From: Teratosphaeria epicoccoides
Lineage: Eukaryota > Ascomycota > Dothideomycetes > Mycosphaerellales > Teratosphaeriaceae
Assembly: GCA_021401465.1 (NCBI GenBank)
Contig: JADDMT010000007.1
Coordinates: forward strand, 372,001 to 436,000
DNA length: 64,000 nucleotides
Direction: 5' to 3'
Of the stretch, positions 21,590 through 30,796 are shown piece after piece; within the stretch, counting starts at the first letter, position 1, and each line of letters opens with the position of its first letter. Both the position numbers and the translations under genes were made by a program. The notes below the pieces were generated by a model, which saw nothing but the letters and a program-made list of their open reading frames with translations, was not told where the DNA came from and did no database searches.

Positions 21590-23806
21590 CTAAGCACAAG
21601 CATTTCGCACCTTGGCAGCGCGTTTGGCTGCACAATTCAGTGCCTTTCTCTCCAACTTTGAGAGCTTCGCCTTCAACAGTTTCGCCTGCCGCAATGAAGC
21701 CTGAACTTGCTCGCCGGGTGCCTCCTCTCTGGGCTTGCGAGTACTGGAAGGAACGGTGTAGTAAGCCTCATTTTCGCTTTCGGTTTCTTCCCCCGTGCTC
21801 GTGCGTTCAAAAGGATCTGGGTCACAGTTCACTGCTCTCAGTCTGACGTCCTGAGCTCTGACCTCATCAAGGCAGTCCAGCGCGCTTCTCATCTGTTTCA
21901 GCTGCTCCCCTCGCCTCTCATAAGCCTCTTTCTGCTGCTTCAGCTCATTCTGGCTGTAGATCATTTGCGGCACGTCATCCCCCTGACGCATGATTAATGG
22001 TGTGTGACCAAAGTCGCCATGACCGTCAAAAAGGTCGGGGCCTCTCTTGGAGAATTTGAGTCGGTACTGCAAGTCACGATGATCGAAATCGCTTGTCAAT
22101 GTGCGCGCACCATCTACGTCGCCTTCTTCGCGAGCGTACTGTAGATCGCGCTGATAGACGAGGTAGTCGACGTACCAAGATCCATCCCGATCAAAATGTA
22201 AGCACTTCTTGCGGGCTCGCGCCTTGAGCGCCTCGTCGGTCCGGTCAGAAGCGTGGTGACGCGGTGGCCTGGTTATCTGTCGCGGCTGAGGGTCCGCAGG
22301 CACCTTTGGCTCAATGGTTGTTAATGGCAGATCTGGCAGTCCTGCACCCTCGGTATCACTGTGCACAGACTCTGCAATATCGTCCTGATGACTGCCGTCA
22401 TGATTTTCAATGGCTTGACGACTGGCTATTCCAGCTTCCACCACGCGTTGATATGCTGTTTCGCTCACGTGCATGAATCTTCTAGGGAGGTCGTCATGCT
22501 CACCTCCATCAAAGTCGCGATCAGACTCAACGAGCTGATCACTGCCAAGGTCCAGATCATCACGTGGGACCTCCTCGTCAACGCTGCCACTCATGTCTTC
22601 AAACAGGATCACGTCATTGCCGTCTTCGTCATCTTTTTCGTGGACCGCCTTGTCAGCTTCATCGTCGGATTGCGTTTCTGCAACTCGCTCGGCGTTAGCC
22701 TCAGCGCCTGCGACACCATTCTGGCCAGAAGGGGCAAGTGTAAGGTGCTGTGGAGGTTCGTCAGATGCACGTGGTGCTGTGCTAGTATACACGACATCGG
22801 ACTCATCATCCGAGCTAGCGCCAAGAAGATCCAGCAGCGCGTCATCCGTTGATTGCGGAGATCGTGCCTGAGCTCCAATAGATGGAGCGCTCTTAAGATT
22901 CGAGGGCCGTGAGGGAGGCGGCATAGACTTGGAACCAAGCGACTTTGACTGCTTAGTGCTGGTAGATTTTTTTTCCTTCGGCTTGCTCGCAGGCTCGATC
23001 ACTGATCTCTGGGGGAGTTGCGTGTTGTTGCGCGCATGTTCAGCTGTAGCGAAGACCCGACCACGCGAGCTCTGAATCCGAATCTGCTGCAAGTTGTTCA
23101 AGGTGACCTTCTTGTCGTTGTAGAATTTTCTGCGATTCCGTCCGGCTGACTTTGACCGCGTTTCACTCAAGCCTGCGAGCTCCAGTGCATCCTTGATTGA
23201 TTTGCCATTGAGAATATGCGGAAGAAGGGCACGGTCCTCCTCGAGAGACCAGTGCGGAGCTTGCTTGGCGTCGCCGACAGCAAACTGTGCCACTCTTCTG
23301 GCAGCCGGCGTCTGAGACCTCTGACTGGACATCATGCGCTGGATGACGTTGCTGGATGACGGAGCAGCGGCTGGCTCCGTGGCTCGCTCCTTCCCTTTTG
23401 ATCGCTTCAATGTATCTGGCGTCGGAAGTGGCTGCTCTGGCGCCTTCCGCTTCCTGGCCTGCAAAGGCTGGTCGTTCCTGTGGTATAGAAGCAGCACAAT
23501 TTCTTCGGCTGACGCATGACCTGGAAAGATGCTGCTGACTTTTTGCTTTGGTCGTAGTGTCGTGCCCCTCTCCAGCTTGAGTTCGTCGAAATTCTCGGCT
23601 GAGTGCTTCTGCAGGTACTTGGCCTGGTCGTCCTTGATGTATTGCAAAGCGCGATTGCGTAGATCTGCGAAGGTGTCATCGTCGCTGGCCTCCACAGCAA
23701 AGTGGAAGTCGGGCTGGACGTGTCCGTGGTCTGCGGCGACAGGTGTGCCGGGTACAGTAATGGGCACGGACACGCCGGGCGGCATGACCTTGACCGAGAA
23801 CACCAT
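21590..23806 (-). CDS. Nuclear-type protein with ubiquitin-like N-terminus and Myb/SANT-like segment
   Basis: Single exon, 738 residues. The first ~110 residues (FSVKVMPPGVSVPITV ... ADLRNRALQYIKDDQ ... EEIVLLLYHRND) have the strand-helix-strand pattern of a ubiquitin-like module. This recalls the N-terminal domain of Net1/Tof2/Dnt1 nucleolar proteins, but only loosely. Around residue 185 a segment WSLEEDRALLPHILNGKSIKDALELAGLSE is followed by GRNRRKFYN, resembling a Myb/SANT helix pair. A long acidic, Ser/Pro-rich linker with basic patches (KEKKSTSTKQSK) follows. Residues ~520-740 form a charged helical C-terminus containing RARKKCLHFDRDGSWYVDYLVYQRDLQYAREE. A role in chromatin or the nucleolus is inferred from composition. 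The ATG at 23806 opens the frame. Confidence 0.75.
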   Translation of the reverse strand: MVFSVKVMPPGVSVPITVPGTPVAADHGHVQPDFHFAVEASDDDTFADLRNRALQYIKDDQAKYLQKHSAENFDELKLERGTTLRPKQKVSSIFPGHASAEEIVLLLYHRNDQPLQARKRKAPEQPLPTPDTLKRSKGKERATEPAAAPSSSNVIQRMMSSQRSQTPAARRVAQFAVGDAKQAPHWSLEEDRALLPHILNGKSIKDALELAGLSETRSKSAGRNRRKFYNDKKVTLNNLQQIRIQSSRGRVFATAEHARNNTQLPQRSVIEPASKPKEKKSTSTKQSKSLGSKSMPPPSRPSNLKSAPSIGAQARSPQSTDDALLDLLGASSDDESDVVYTSTAPRASDEPPQHLTLAPSGQNGVAGAEANAERVAETQSDDEADKAVHEKDDEDGNDVILFEDMSGSVDEEVPRDDLDLGSDQLVESDRDFDGGEHDDLPRRFMHVSETAYQRVVEAGIASRQAIENHDGSHQDDIAESVHSDTEGAGLPDLPLTTIEPKVPADPQPRQITRPPRHHASDRTDEALKARARKKCLHFDRDGSWYVDYLVYQRDLQYAREEGDVDGARTLTSDFDHRDLQYRLKFSKRGPDLFDGHGDFGHTPLIMRQGDDVPQMIYSQNELKQQKEAYERRGEQLKQMRSALDCLDEVRAQDVRLRAVNCDPDPFERTSTGEETESENEAYYTVPSSTRKPREEAPGEQVQASLRQAKLLKAKLSKLERKALNCAAKRAAKVRNACA

Positions 23807-26084
23807 CTCGCCAGTGCTTAACTACTCAAGCTTCGAACGACGGAGCAACAGCGCTCATAAGTCTTCATTACGGACAGATACGCGGCAATGCGACATGTCA
23901 GACGGTGTGCTAGAAAGCGCGGTGCGAAAGTGCTCGACGCGGTTCTTGGTCGTCGCGAAAGCTTCGCGATATAAGAGCTCGAAAGCGGGTCTTAAGTCGT
24001 AGATGGCCATTTCTTGTGCCACGATGTCCTCACTGTCAATCTGCCGAATATTGATCTAATTTCTCTCTCGTCTCCGACATTGGATGTAGCCCTTTAGCCT
24101 TCATAGCATCAGGTCCCAGATCCCCAACCACATAAACCTTTGGACAATGCCTCTGCCACCCCCATCGCCTGGATTCGGCAGGCCAAAGACCCACCGCGCG
24201 CACGCTCCGGGACCCTATCGATTCGATGTCGTTAGCTGAACATACCACGGCACGTCCACGTAGCGTGTGTAGCCACAGTGACAGGAAGATGTGTGGTCGC
24301 TGTCTTCCGTGAACCATTGTCTTCGCATGGAGTCTAGCCTAGGTGGCTTAAGACGACGCAGGATGACTTTGCGGATGTTGTCAAATGTGTTGACGATAGT
24401 CACAGTGATCGGCGACGGACCCGGGAAGAGCATCGCCCTGCGAGGTCGAGGCTCGGCGAGGGCGTATACGACATCCATAGCGACTCTGTGCAATGTGGTC
24501 GGCAGTGAAGGGTCTGTTCCGCTACCTGCTTGTTAGACTTTGTAGGCACTATGCTCTCACCCTCATATTGCAGACCCTACTCCTCTAACTCGTCTCTCAA
24601 GTGCAGTCCATCCGTCTAACCTTTCTCATTTGACCTTAAAGATGTAAAAGGAATCTCTATTGCCTCCTTAATACACCGCCAAAAGATACTACTAGCACAC
24701 TTTTCTAAGTCCGAAGGCTTACGCTATTCGCTATCTCTCTAGCTCAAGGAGGAAAAGACTAGGCGTATACAGTAGATCCTTATTAGTGACCTTACTAGCC
24801 TTGCAGAAACGAGAGTGCAAGAAATTTATCTTTGTAATACTCTCCTGCGATCTCTAGGAAGTAGGGTAATAGATAGTAACCTTATTCATCATAACAGTCG
24901 TGTCTGCTACCTGTCAAGAAGCGGTACTAGCATTTCCTGATTCGCCTGTGGCAGCCAAGAGCTCCAAACTGGACGGGCTGCTGTAGGTCTTGAAAAGAGC
25001 CATGAAGGTTGCATAGAAAGTGATATCCGGGTGTTTTCACAGCGGCGCGCTGGCGTTGTATCTCCCAAGCTTTGTTCAGGCTCATCTTGGCAAAGGGCTT
25101 GCGGGTTGGAAAGCGTCGGTACAGGCTTTTCACGTAGCGATACCGTAGAATGCGGATCACCTCGACCAGGTCATCACTGCTTTGTGAGATGTGCCTCGCG
25201 TCGCCGCTGTGAATTTCTGTTCAGGATATCAATGTCTCGGGTTCAGACGTGCAAGAAGAGGCCTTCTTGAGCTAGCAAGCTTTCAGCAGCCTGGGCTCGC
25301 TACCTCCTACTGTGCAAGCGAAGCGGCTGATATACAGTCTGTTTGCACATCCGGATCGAGTGTGGGTCATTCTGCAAGGTCCATGCAACAGAAGTGACTA
25401 CTGAGATCTTTACGATTAAGTCGAGTTTACTTGGCTTATAGGGGAAAAGGAGACCGATCATGCGTGACTCATCCAGCGGTCGGAGTTCGACAGCTGCTAC
25501 GGTTGCAGCGGCACCTAGTTGCCTGGCCGATATTAGAGTTGACGTGGGTACTGATGTGCAAACAGACTGTATATGTGCAACTTGGATCACACGCGCCGGA
25601 CCATGCTCCTTTCCGTCCGTGAATAGAGTAAGGCCTGGCGTGTCCAGTCTGCAGCTCGCCCATACAGACTCCCAAGATGTGGGAGTTGACGCGGCCGGAT
25701 TCGCGTTCCAATGTGGCCGACCTGACCAGGCGAGAAGTGACCCAAGAGGCGCAGCACGGCTCAAGCGAGTCGGCGTGCCTCGCCTTCTGTTTCGCGATAA
25801 GGGAGGAGCGTGTGATGATCTGCCAACTCTCCTCCGCGTCAGTAGCAAGGTGCACACCATTGAGCCGGGTGTTGACATACAGACATGCGAACTATGTGAA
25901 TACATGCAGATGCCAGTCCGCCGACCACACAAGACAGTTCGTCCTCCCTCTTCATCGCGGCCTCAAGATACTGCCTGCACTTCTCTGTCGTCATGTTATT
26001 CGCTGCGTGCCGCGCAGCTTGCCCATGCATGCGTTATTCACTGCTATTCTATGGGTCTCAATCATACGCTCAGAATCTTCGCCC
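23807..26084. other. Long gene-poor stretch with decayed sequence
   Basis: No frame in these 2.3 kb has convincing coding character. 24541-24910 is visibly richer in TA dinucleotides and in TAG/CTA/TTA triplets than its surroundings, as in RIP-mutated or decayed transposon sequence. 25330-25574 is bounded by a perfect inverted repeat, listed separately. The longest frames (25460-26137 and overlapping ones) are Cys/Ser/Arg-rich and look random. Confidence 0.45.
25330..25574. repeat. 245-bp segment bounded by a perfect 22-bp inverted repeat
   Basis: Bases 25330-25351 are the exact reverse complement of 25553-25574 over 22 positions. The 201 bases between contain no meaningful open frame. The size and terminal repeats are like a small non-autonomous DNA element (MITE-like). 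I do not see an obvious flanking target-site duplication, and the next bases outside the repeats do not match. A long hairpin in RNA is the other reading. Confidence 0.7.
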
Positions 26085-26609
26085 TCACTTCTTGCCCTCA
26101 GCCTGCCATCTCTTCCTCTCCTCATCAGGCCATGTGACCTGCACCAGTTTCTGATCTAACCCTTTGCCCAAACTTGACTGCCCCTTCGCCTGCCCCTTCA
26201 ACACCAGCTTCGTCAACCCGGCCTCATTTCTGTCAAGCAGTCCCACTCCAGCACCGTTCTTCTTATCCATCAACCACCTCTCAGCGCCGATCGAAATGTC
26301 ATACTCCTCAGTCACCGGCTTGCCCATGATGTTACATGCGAAGCCAGGAGCGTAAAGCACATTTTTCAGTGTGATAGTTGAGTTCTTCTTGCCTGTAGCT
26401 TTCTTCGCGGCTTCGCCGACAAGCTTGCGGACTTCGAGGACTACATCTCCGATACCTTCGACTGGAGAAGTGTGTGTCCCTGAGGTGTCTTGGATGTGGG
26501 AGGGAAAAGTTGAAAATGAGGTAAACCAGTCGCGGTGGATGGCGATGTGGACTTCACACGTGCTCGACCAAATCCAATCGGTGTTATACGCCTCGCCTTT
26601 TGGCGCCAT
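26085..26609 (-). CDS. Retropepsin-like (Copia-type pol) beta-barrel protein, active site lost, copy A
   Basis: 174 residues from the ATG at 26609 (G at -3 and +4). The fold pattern is that of the retroviral-type aspartic protease-like barrel found in Ty1/Copia polyproteins. A start strand (DWIWSSTCEVHI) stands where the protease has its Asp-Ser-Gly. It is followed by HRDWF, GIGDVVLEVRKL, the hydrophobic ITLKNVLYAPGFACNIMGKPV motif, and a C-terminal WPDEERKRW. The catalytic Asp-Ser/Thr-Gly triplet reads Ser-Ser-Thr, so protease activity is unlikely. Flanking integrase, reverse transcriptase and LTRs are absent, so this is a stand-alone domesticated or orphan domain. It is a paralogue of the divergent gene at 27175-28155 (shared MAP-G-AYN-DW, HRDWF, GVGDV/GIGDV). 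No function is claimed. Confidence 0.7.
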   Translation of the reverse strand: MAPKGEAYNTDWIWSSTCEVHIAIHRDWFTSFSTFPSHIQDTSGTHTSPVEGIGDVVLEVRKLVGEAAKKATGKKNSTITLKNVLYAPGFACNIMGKPVTEEYDISIGAERWLMDKKNGAGVGLLDRNEAGLTKLVLKGQAKGQSSLGKGLDQKLVQVTWPDEERKRWQAEGKK

Positions 26610-27174
26610 CGCGTGCAAGAGCAGACAGGTCTCACGTCTGTCTGTCGTGTGCTGACAGCACAGAAGGTCTGCAAGCGGCACGTGACCATTCAACTAAGCC
26701 CGCACCCGTCCTCGCAAGTCATCAGGAATAGTACAACAAAACATTGCTGACGGATCATGCATGATATGCCAATAGCCCCGCTCAGTAATCAACATCTTGG
26801 AAAATGATGCACCCGCTGAGACCTCTGCCTGTCGCTACAAGTCTGCCGTCCCCCGGAATATGATCCCATGAATGCATCTACCCCTGGGTCCTGAGGACAT
26901 GCATTTGTTGCAGACGCAAATGGCGTGTTCGGGATCGGCCTGCATCTAGGAGGTATCTGGACTTTCACCTCCAAGGTTTGCTGGAGAAAGACCAAGACCA
27001 AGACACCTAAATCTTATCCAATTTCGTCACCACAGGTAGCTTTTAATTGCTGCTCCAACTGCTTGTGCACTTCCTGTTGACGCGACGTCAAGTTGCTACT
27101 CATTTCAAGTATGACCTAACTTGCTCGCCGTCATTGCGGCCTCGAAGAAGCAGCGCACCTCTCAGTCGCCGGCA
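26610..27174. promoter_or_regulatory. Divergent spacer between two retropepsin-like paralogues
   Basis: 565 bases separate the two start codons and must hold both promoters. No other gene is seen. Confidence 0.4.
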
Positions 27175-28155
27175 ATGGCACCACAAGGCGCAGCCTACAA
27201 TGTTGACTGGGTTTTGTCGAACAACAGCAATGTCCACGCGTGTAATCACAGGGACTGGTTCATCAATTTCATCCCTTTCAAGTCCCGCGGTGGCTCGTAC
27301 CTTCAGGGTGCCGGGCTCAACATTGAGGGTGTTGGCGACGTCGAGCTGGAGATTAGGAGGGTAGCCGACAACAAGACCAAGATCAGTCCACGTTCCAGCA
27401 AGATCATCCTGCGAGATGTGGTCTTCTGTCCAACAGCCCCCACAAACATCGTTGGCATGCCGATCACACATGATTACGACATTCGCATACGCCATGAGGA
27501 GGGCGGCGGCGGTACGTTGACAGAAAAAGGGACTGGCAGGCTAGTCGGTCTGTTCGATAGTCCCGTTCTGATCAAGTTGCTGCTCAAGGGACAGTTCAGG
27601 GGGCAGACCAGCTTGGAACCCCAGGTGCTCTACGCGATCCACATCATTTGGCCCGAAGCTGAAAAGCAGCGTTGGCAGGAGTTCCAGAGGTCGTCTGGTG
27701 CTAGCGTTGCTGCAGAGGCCCTGTCTGCTGGGTCAGGCGCGGCAACGATTGCTGGCAAAGCTGAGAAGGCACCGTACACCGAAGAGGAGAAGAAGTGGCT
27801 CAAGGAGAAGGACGTGGACGAATTCAAGTTTCTCAGAGCATTCGGTCTCAGCATCCACAAGGAAGAGGACCGCCAGGAGGGCCGTGCGATTGTACGCCAG
27901 CTGATGCAGTTTGAGGAGAAGGGCGAGGATGAAGATGGGAGCCAAGACAGCCGCAGCTCATTCGAGCGTGAACTCGAGGAGGACCCAATGTCGCACTTGG
28001 CAGACTATGCATTCACCGAGCCGCAACTTGACTGGATCAAGAAGCACTATCGCCACTCCGGCAACTTCTTGCTATGCTATGGGTTGAGACCCTATGAGGA
28101 CGATCATTGCAAGGACGGTGCGCGCTTGGTGGAGCAATTAATGGAGGAAAATTAG
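27175..28155 (+). CDS. Retropepsin-like (Copia-type pol) beta-barrel protein with C-terminal helical repeats, copy B
   Basis: 326 residues from the ATG at 27175. Residues 1-165 align by eye with the neighbouring copy A: MAPQGAAYNVDWVLSNNSNV, NHRDWFINF, GVGDVELEIRRV, IILRDVVFCPTAPTNIVGMPI, then LLLKGQFRGQTSL and WPEAEKQRW. The position of the protease Asp-Ser-Gly reads Ser-Asn-Asn, so it should be inactive. Unlike copy A it has about 125 extra C-terminal residues. They hold two related units: YTEEEKKWLKEKDVDEF ending GRAIVRQLM, and FTEPQLDWIKKHYRHSG ending GARLVEQLM, joined by an acidic linker. The frame is intact and codon use looks normal, suggesting maintained expression. No LTR or other pol domain is present. 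Confidence 0.75.
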   Translation: MAPQGAAYNVDWVLSNNSNVHACNHRDWFINFIPFKSRGGSYLQGAGLNIEGVGDVELEIRRVADNKTKISPRSSKIILRDVVFCPTAPTNIVGMPITHDYDIRIRHEEGGGGTLTEKGTGRLVGLFDSPVLIKLLLKGQFRGQTSLEPQVLYAIHIIWPEAEKQRWQEFQRSSGASVAAEALSAGSGAATIAGKAEKAPYTEEEKKWLKEKDVDEFKFLRAFGLSIHKEEDRQEGRAIVRQLMQFEEKGEDEDGSQDSRSSFERELEEDPMSHLADYAFTEPQLDWIKKHYRHSGNFLLCYGLRPYEDDHCKDGARLVEQLMEEN

Positions 28156-28625
28156 GCCGCACGCGTACGCAGATCGGGCATTTGGTCCGTTGATGGAGGA
28201 TTTGTTGTTCACTATCATCAGAGGGTGGCGATTCATTCTCTGAATGGCATCCATCGGTCTGGGGTATCGGCCGTTGAACGGTACATGCGACTCACTGGGG
28301 GGGGGCAAGCACTGTTCGGTTCAATCGGCGTCAGTAGGTAGACTGGCTGATTGGCTGACGCGATTACGTTGACTAGGAGGTAGTAATGATCAGCTTTCGT
28401 GTGACATTATATGTTGAAGTATTCAGCCTACTCTGCGTTGAAATCTGTTCATCGTGTAAGGAGATACCGCATCATATTGGCAGGGGCCAAGGCGCAAACT
28501 ACTATTCTATACCATGGAGATCCCGGTACAGTAAATAGTTCTAATAAACTTTAACGGTGTGCTGCACGTCCAGTCCACGTCAAATATATCGGCTTCCCGA
28601 GTCATGTCTTCAACCATTGCTGCTC
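28156..28625. other. Intergenic region, no gene seen
   Basis: 470 bases between two plus-strand genes. It contains a run of nine G around 28301 and AT-rich DNA just before the next gene (28490-28560). Confidence 0.45.
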
Positions 28626-30161
28626 ATGGCGAGCTCGTATGCATTAGTCTTCTGTAGGCGCATCATGGGCTATCTCGACGCTCTTTCACCGCAGCGACGC
28701 CGCCGCCGCTTTGGGCACCTCCAGAACGAAGAGCAGCCGGCATCGACCGCCGACATGCCACAGCTACGCCAGGACCAGCGCAACCCCGATCGCGCAGCAG
28801 CAGGAGCTGGATTGATTCGGACGCATTCACGCGGGGGGGGAGCGAACGGCGAGGAACCGGTGAATCAAGACGGACAGCCCAAGCCGAGTCCCAGCATGAG
28901 GACGCGCAGGTCATCCAATGTTCTCGAAACACATGTTCAGAATGTTGCTACGTCGTCAAAGAGGAAGGCGATCGAAACAACCCCCGAGGATCCCGATGCA
29001 TCCGGCGACGACTATCCTCCCCAGCGAAAGAAGGCACGCGTGATCCAGCAGGAGACGAAAGAGGCCAAGCAGGTCGAGCGGCCGTCACTCAGGAAGCGGA
29101 AGGGCAAGTTCATTCATGAGGACGAGTCGGAGGCGGCAGAGAGCGGCAGAGAGCAGCCCGTGCTAATCGACAAACCATGTGCTGCCTCACGCCAAGCAGG
29201 TCACCCGGAGCGTGCTGGATCGTCCAAGGTGATGACTCGCGAGGTAGCCGGCGTCATCATACCCACTCCGAGGTCGCAGCAAAAGGGCCGTCAGGCCACC
29301 ATGGCACGAGGTACTGGCTTTCCGCAATGTCCACCAGATGCTGTCGTGTACAATGTAATCTACGTTCATGACGGCAGCACTGCAGACGCTGGACAAGCCC
29401 AATCTGGACGTCCAGATTTTGAGGTCAAACTGGAAATCTTGGGCACATTCAACAGTCTCGAGCGTGCGAACAAGCTGGTCAGAGCTACCGCACAGAAATG
29501 GCAGCGCGAGAAGAAGCAGCAGGGCGCGACATACGAGCGTATAGAGTGCGCTGAACATGCTTGGAAGAGAACTGTTCAGTCTCTGGATGATGACGATCTG
29601 GTTATGTGCATGCTTGGTCGCGGTAAGGAGAAGAGACTCTGCTGCGTAACCCAGGACGAGATCTATGGCGAGCGACGTATTTGTGTGGAGGTGACCACTG
29701 TGCAAGGCGATTCTGGACCCGAAGCTGCAGGTGGACAGCAGCAAGAGACAGATGACTCGCAGGTCCCAACGCCGCCAAAGTCAACATCTGATCAAGCTGC
29801 CAGCGACGATGGTCAAGAATCTCAAAAACCTCTGTTCATCTACAACGTGTACCGCAAAATGATGAATTATGGCAACGGCGAGGACGAGTTCAAGAACTTC
29901 GGCACCTTTCTTGCCCAGGAAGCAGCTAACGAACTGTGCTATAAGATGGCGAGGAAAGCACATCCGAAACTATCGCCGAAGGATGCAAATGAAGAGGGCA
30001 AGATGGAAGTTCAGGAGGCCAAGGAGCTGTGGCCGGTACCACACAGGCTCAGTGTGATGGAGGCGTTTAGGAGTAGGGGTGGTGAGATGACATATGCTAT
30101 CGAAGACGAGCATGGGCGGTTTGCAGATTGGTGGTCGGTTGAGAAGGTGAAGGTGCAGTAG
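28626..30161 (+). CDS. Modular orphan protein with two related domains
   Basis: 511 residues from the ATG at 28626 (an in-frame ATG at 28665 is a possible alternative). The first ~235 residues are disordered and basic with KRKAIETTPEDPD, PPQRKKARV and RKRKGKFIHEDE, so nuclear location is likely. Two modules follow. Module 1 contains VVYNVIYVHDGS and LEILGTFNSLERANKLVRATAQKW; module 2 contains LFIYNVYRKMMNYG and FKNFGTFLAQEAANELCYKMARK. The shared pattern (opening strand, then G-T-F followed by an AN-containing helix) indicates internal duplication. Each module ends in a strand rich in Val (RRICVEVTTVQG; WWSVEKVKVQ). I do not recognise a named family. A decayed similar module lies just downstream. 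Frame is intact. Confidence 0.7.
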   Translation: MASSYALVFCRRIMGYLDALSPQRRRRRFGHLQNEEQPASTADMPQLRQDQRNPDRAAAGAGLIRTHSRGGGANGEEPVNQDGQPKPSPSMRTRRSSNVLETHVQNVATSSKRKAIETTPEDPDASGDDYPPQRKKARVIQQETKEAKQVERPSLRKRKGKFIHEDESEAAESGREQPVLIDKPCAASRQAGHPERAGSSKVMTREVAGVIIPTPRSQQKGRQATMARGTGFPQCPPDAVVYNVIYVHDGSTADAGQAQSGRPDFEVKLEILGTFNSLERANKLVRATAQKWQREKKQQGATYERIECAEHAWKRTVQSLDDDDLVMCMLGRGKEKRLCCVTQDEIYGERRICVEVTTVQGDSGPEAAGGQQQETDDSQVPTPPKSTSDQAASDDGQESQKPLFIYNVYRKMMNYGNGEDEFKNFGTFLAQEAANELCYKMARKAHPKLSPKDANEEGKMEVQEAKELWPVPHRLSVMEAFRSRGGEMTYAIEDEHGRFADWWSVEKVKVQ

Positions 30162-30182
30162 ACCGGACGGAGTGCTCCATGG

Positions 30183-30470
30183 ATAAGAAGGATGTCGAGT
30201 GCGGACGTCCGGCGAGCTCGTTGAAGAAGATGGAGGAGCGAGGCATACGGGCTGGCTTCTGTTTCTCGACAGAGCTTATTGGACGCCTTCGCGGCCTTTT
30301 GCGAATGAGTATGGGTTGTGCAAAACGTGGATGTGGTCGTGCCAAAGCAAGTACCTGACGAAGAGCCGGAACTGGAAGGACCGTTCGTCAGCTGTGAGAT
30401 TCCCGATGATCCGAGCATGGTGTCTTCCACCCACGAGCCTTCCACACCATCCTGGCTGATTACTTCGACT
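30183..30470 (+). pseudogene. Decayed third module of the upstream modular orphan
   Basis: Pieces matching the module pattern occur in all three plus-strand frames within 300 bases: FCFSTELIG in one, FAAFCE in the second, ANEYGL in the third, then QNVDVVVPKQVPDEEPELEGP in the second again. Put side by side they follow the strand, G-x-F, AN-helix, Val-rich-strand order of the intact modules. This suggests a former module or gene copy broken by several small indels. Confidence 0.4.
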
Positions 30471-30796
30471 GCCATGACTGCAGACTGCAGGACTATCCGG
30501 CCTTCGAGACTTCCGTGGTCGACTTCAGCAACCGAGTTCGAGCATTCAATGCGGAGCAAAGTAGTGGAGATTTCTGAGTCGCAGAAGATCATCTTACTTG
30601 GTTGTGCATTGGGCCTATTGCTCTCCGAATGGTCATGTAATCGATACGATGCACCCTACACCAAGTTGACGGGCGATGGATGGGCCGGCAGTCCTGAGAT
30701 GAGCTGGGTCGAGTCCGCGACCTTGGCTGAGAGGCATTGGATGTCCTTGTGAGGTCCCCTCAGCTGATGAGCAGATTCAAGCATCATTATGGTGCG

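Noticed and set aside
22361..22852. 163-codon plus-strand frame opposite the 738-residue protein
   Set aside because: Shadow of the Ser/Asp-rich linker codons on the other strand; no domain.
25460..26159. Overlapping long frames on both strands at 25.4-26.1 kb
   Set aside because: All are Cys/Ser/Arg-rich, mutually overlapping, lack starts in good context, and span the inverted-repeat element.
26085..28155. An intact retrotransposon
   Set aside because: No reverse transcriptase, integrase or RNase H motifs and no LTRs between 23.8 and 30.2 kb; only the protease-like barrel is present.
28295..28315. Run of nine G as a G-quadruplex
   Set aside because: A single G run without three neighbouring runs of similar length; not enough for a quadruplex call.
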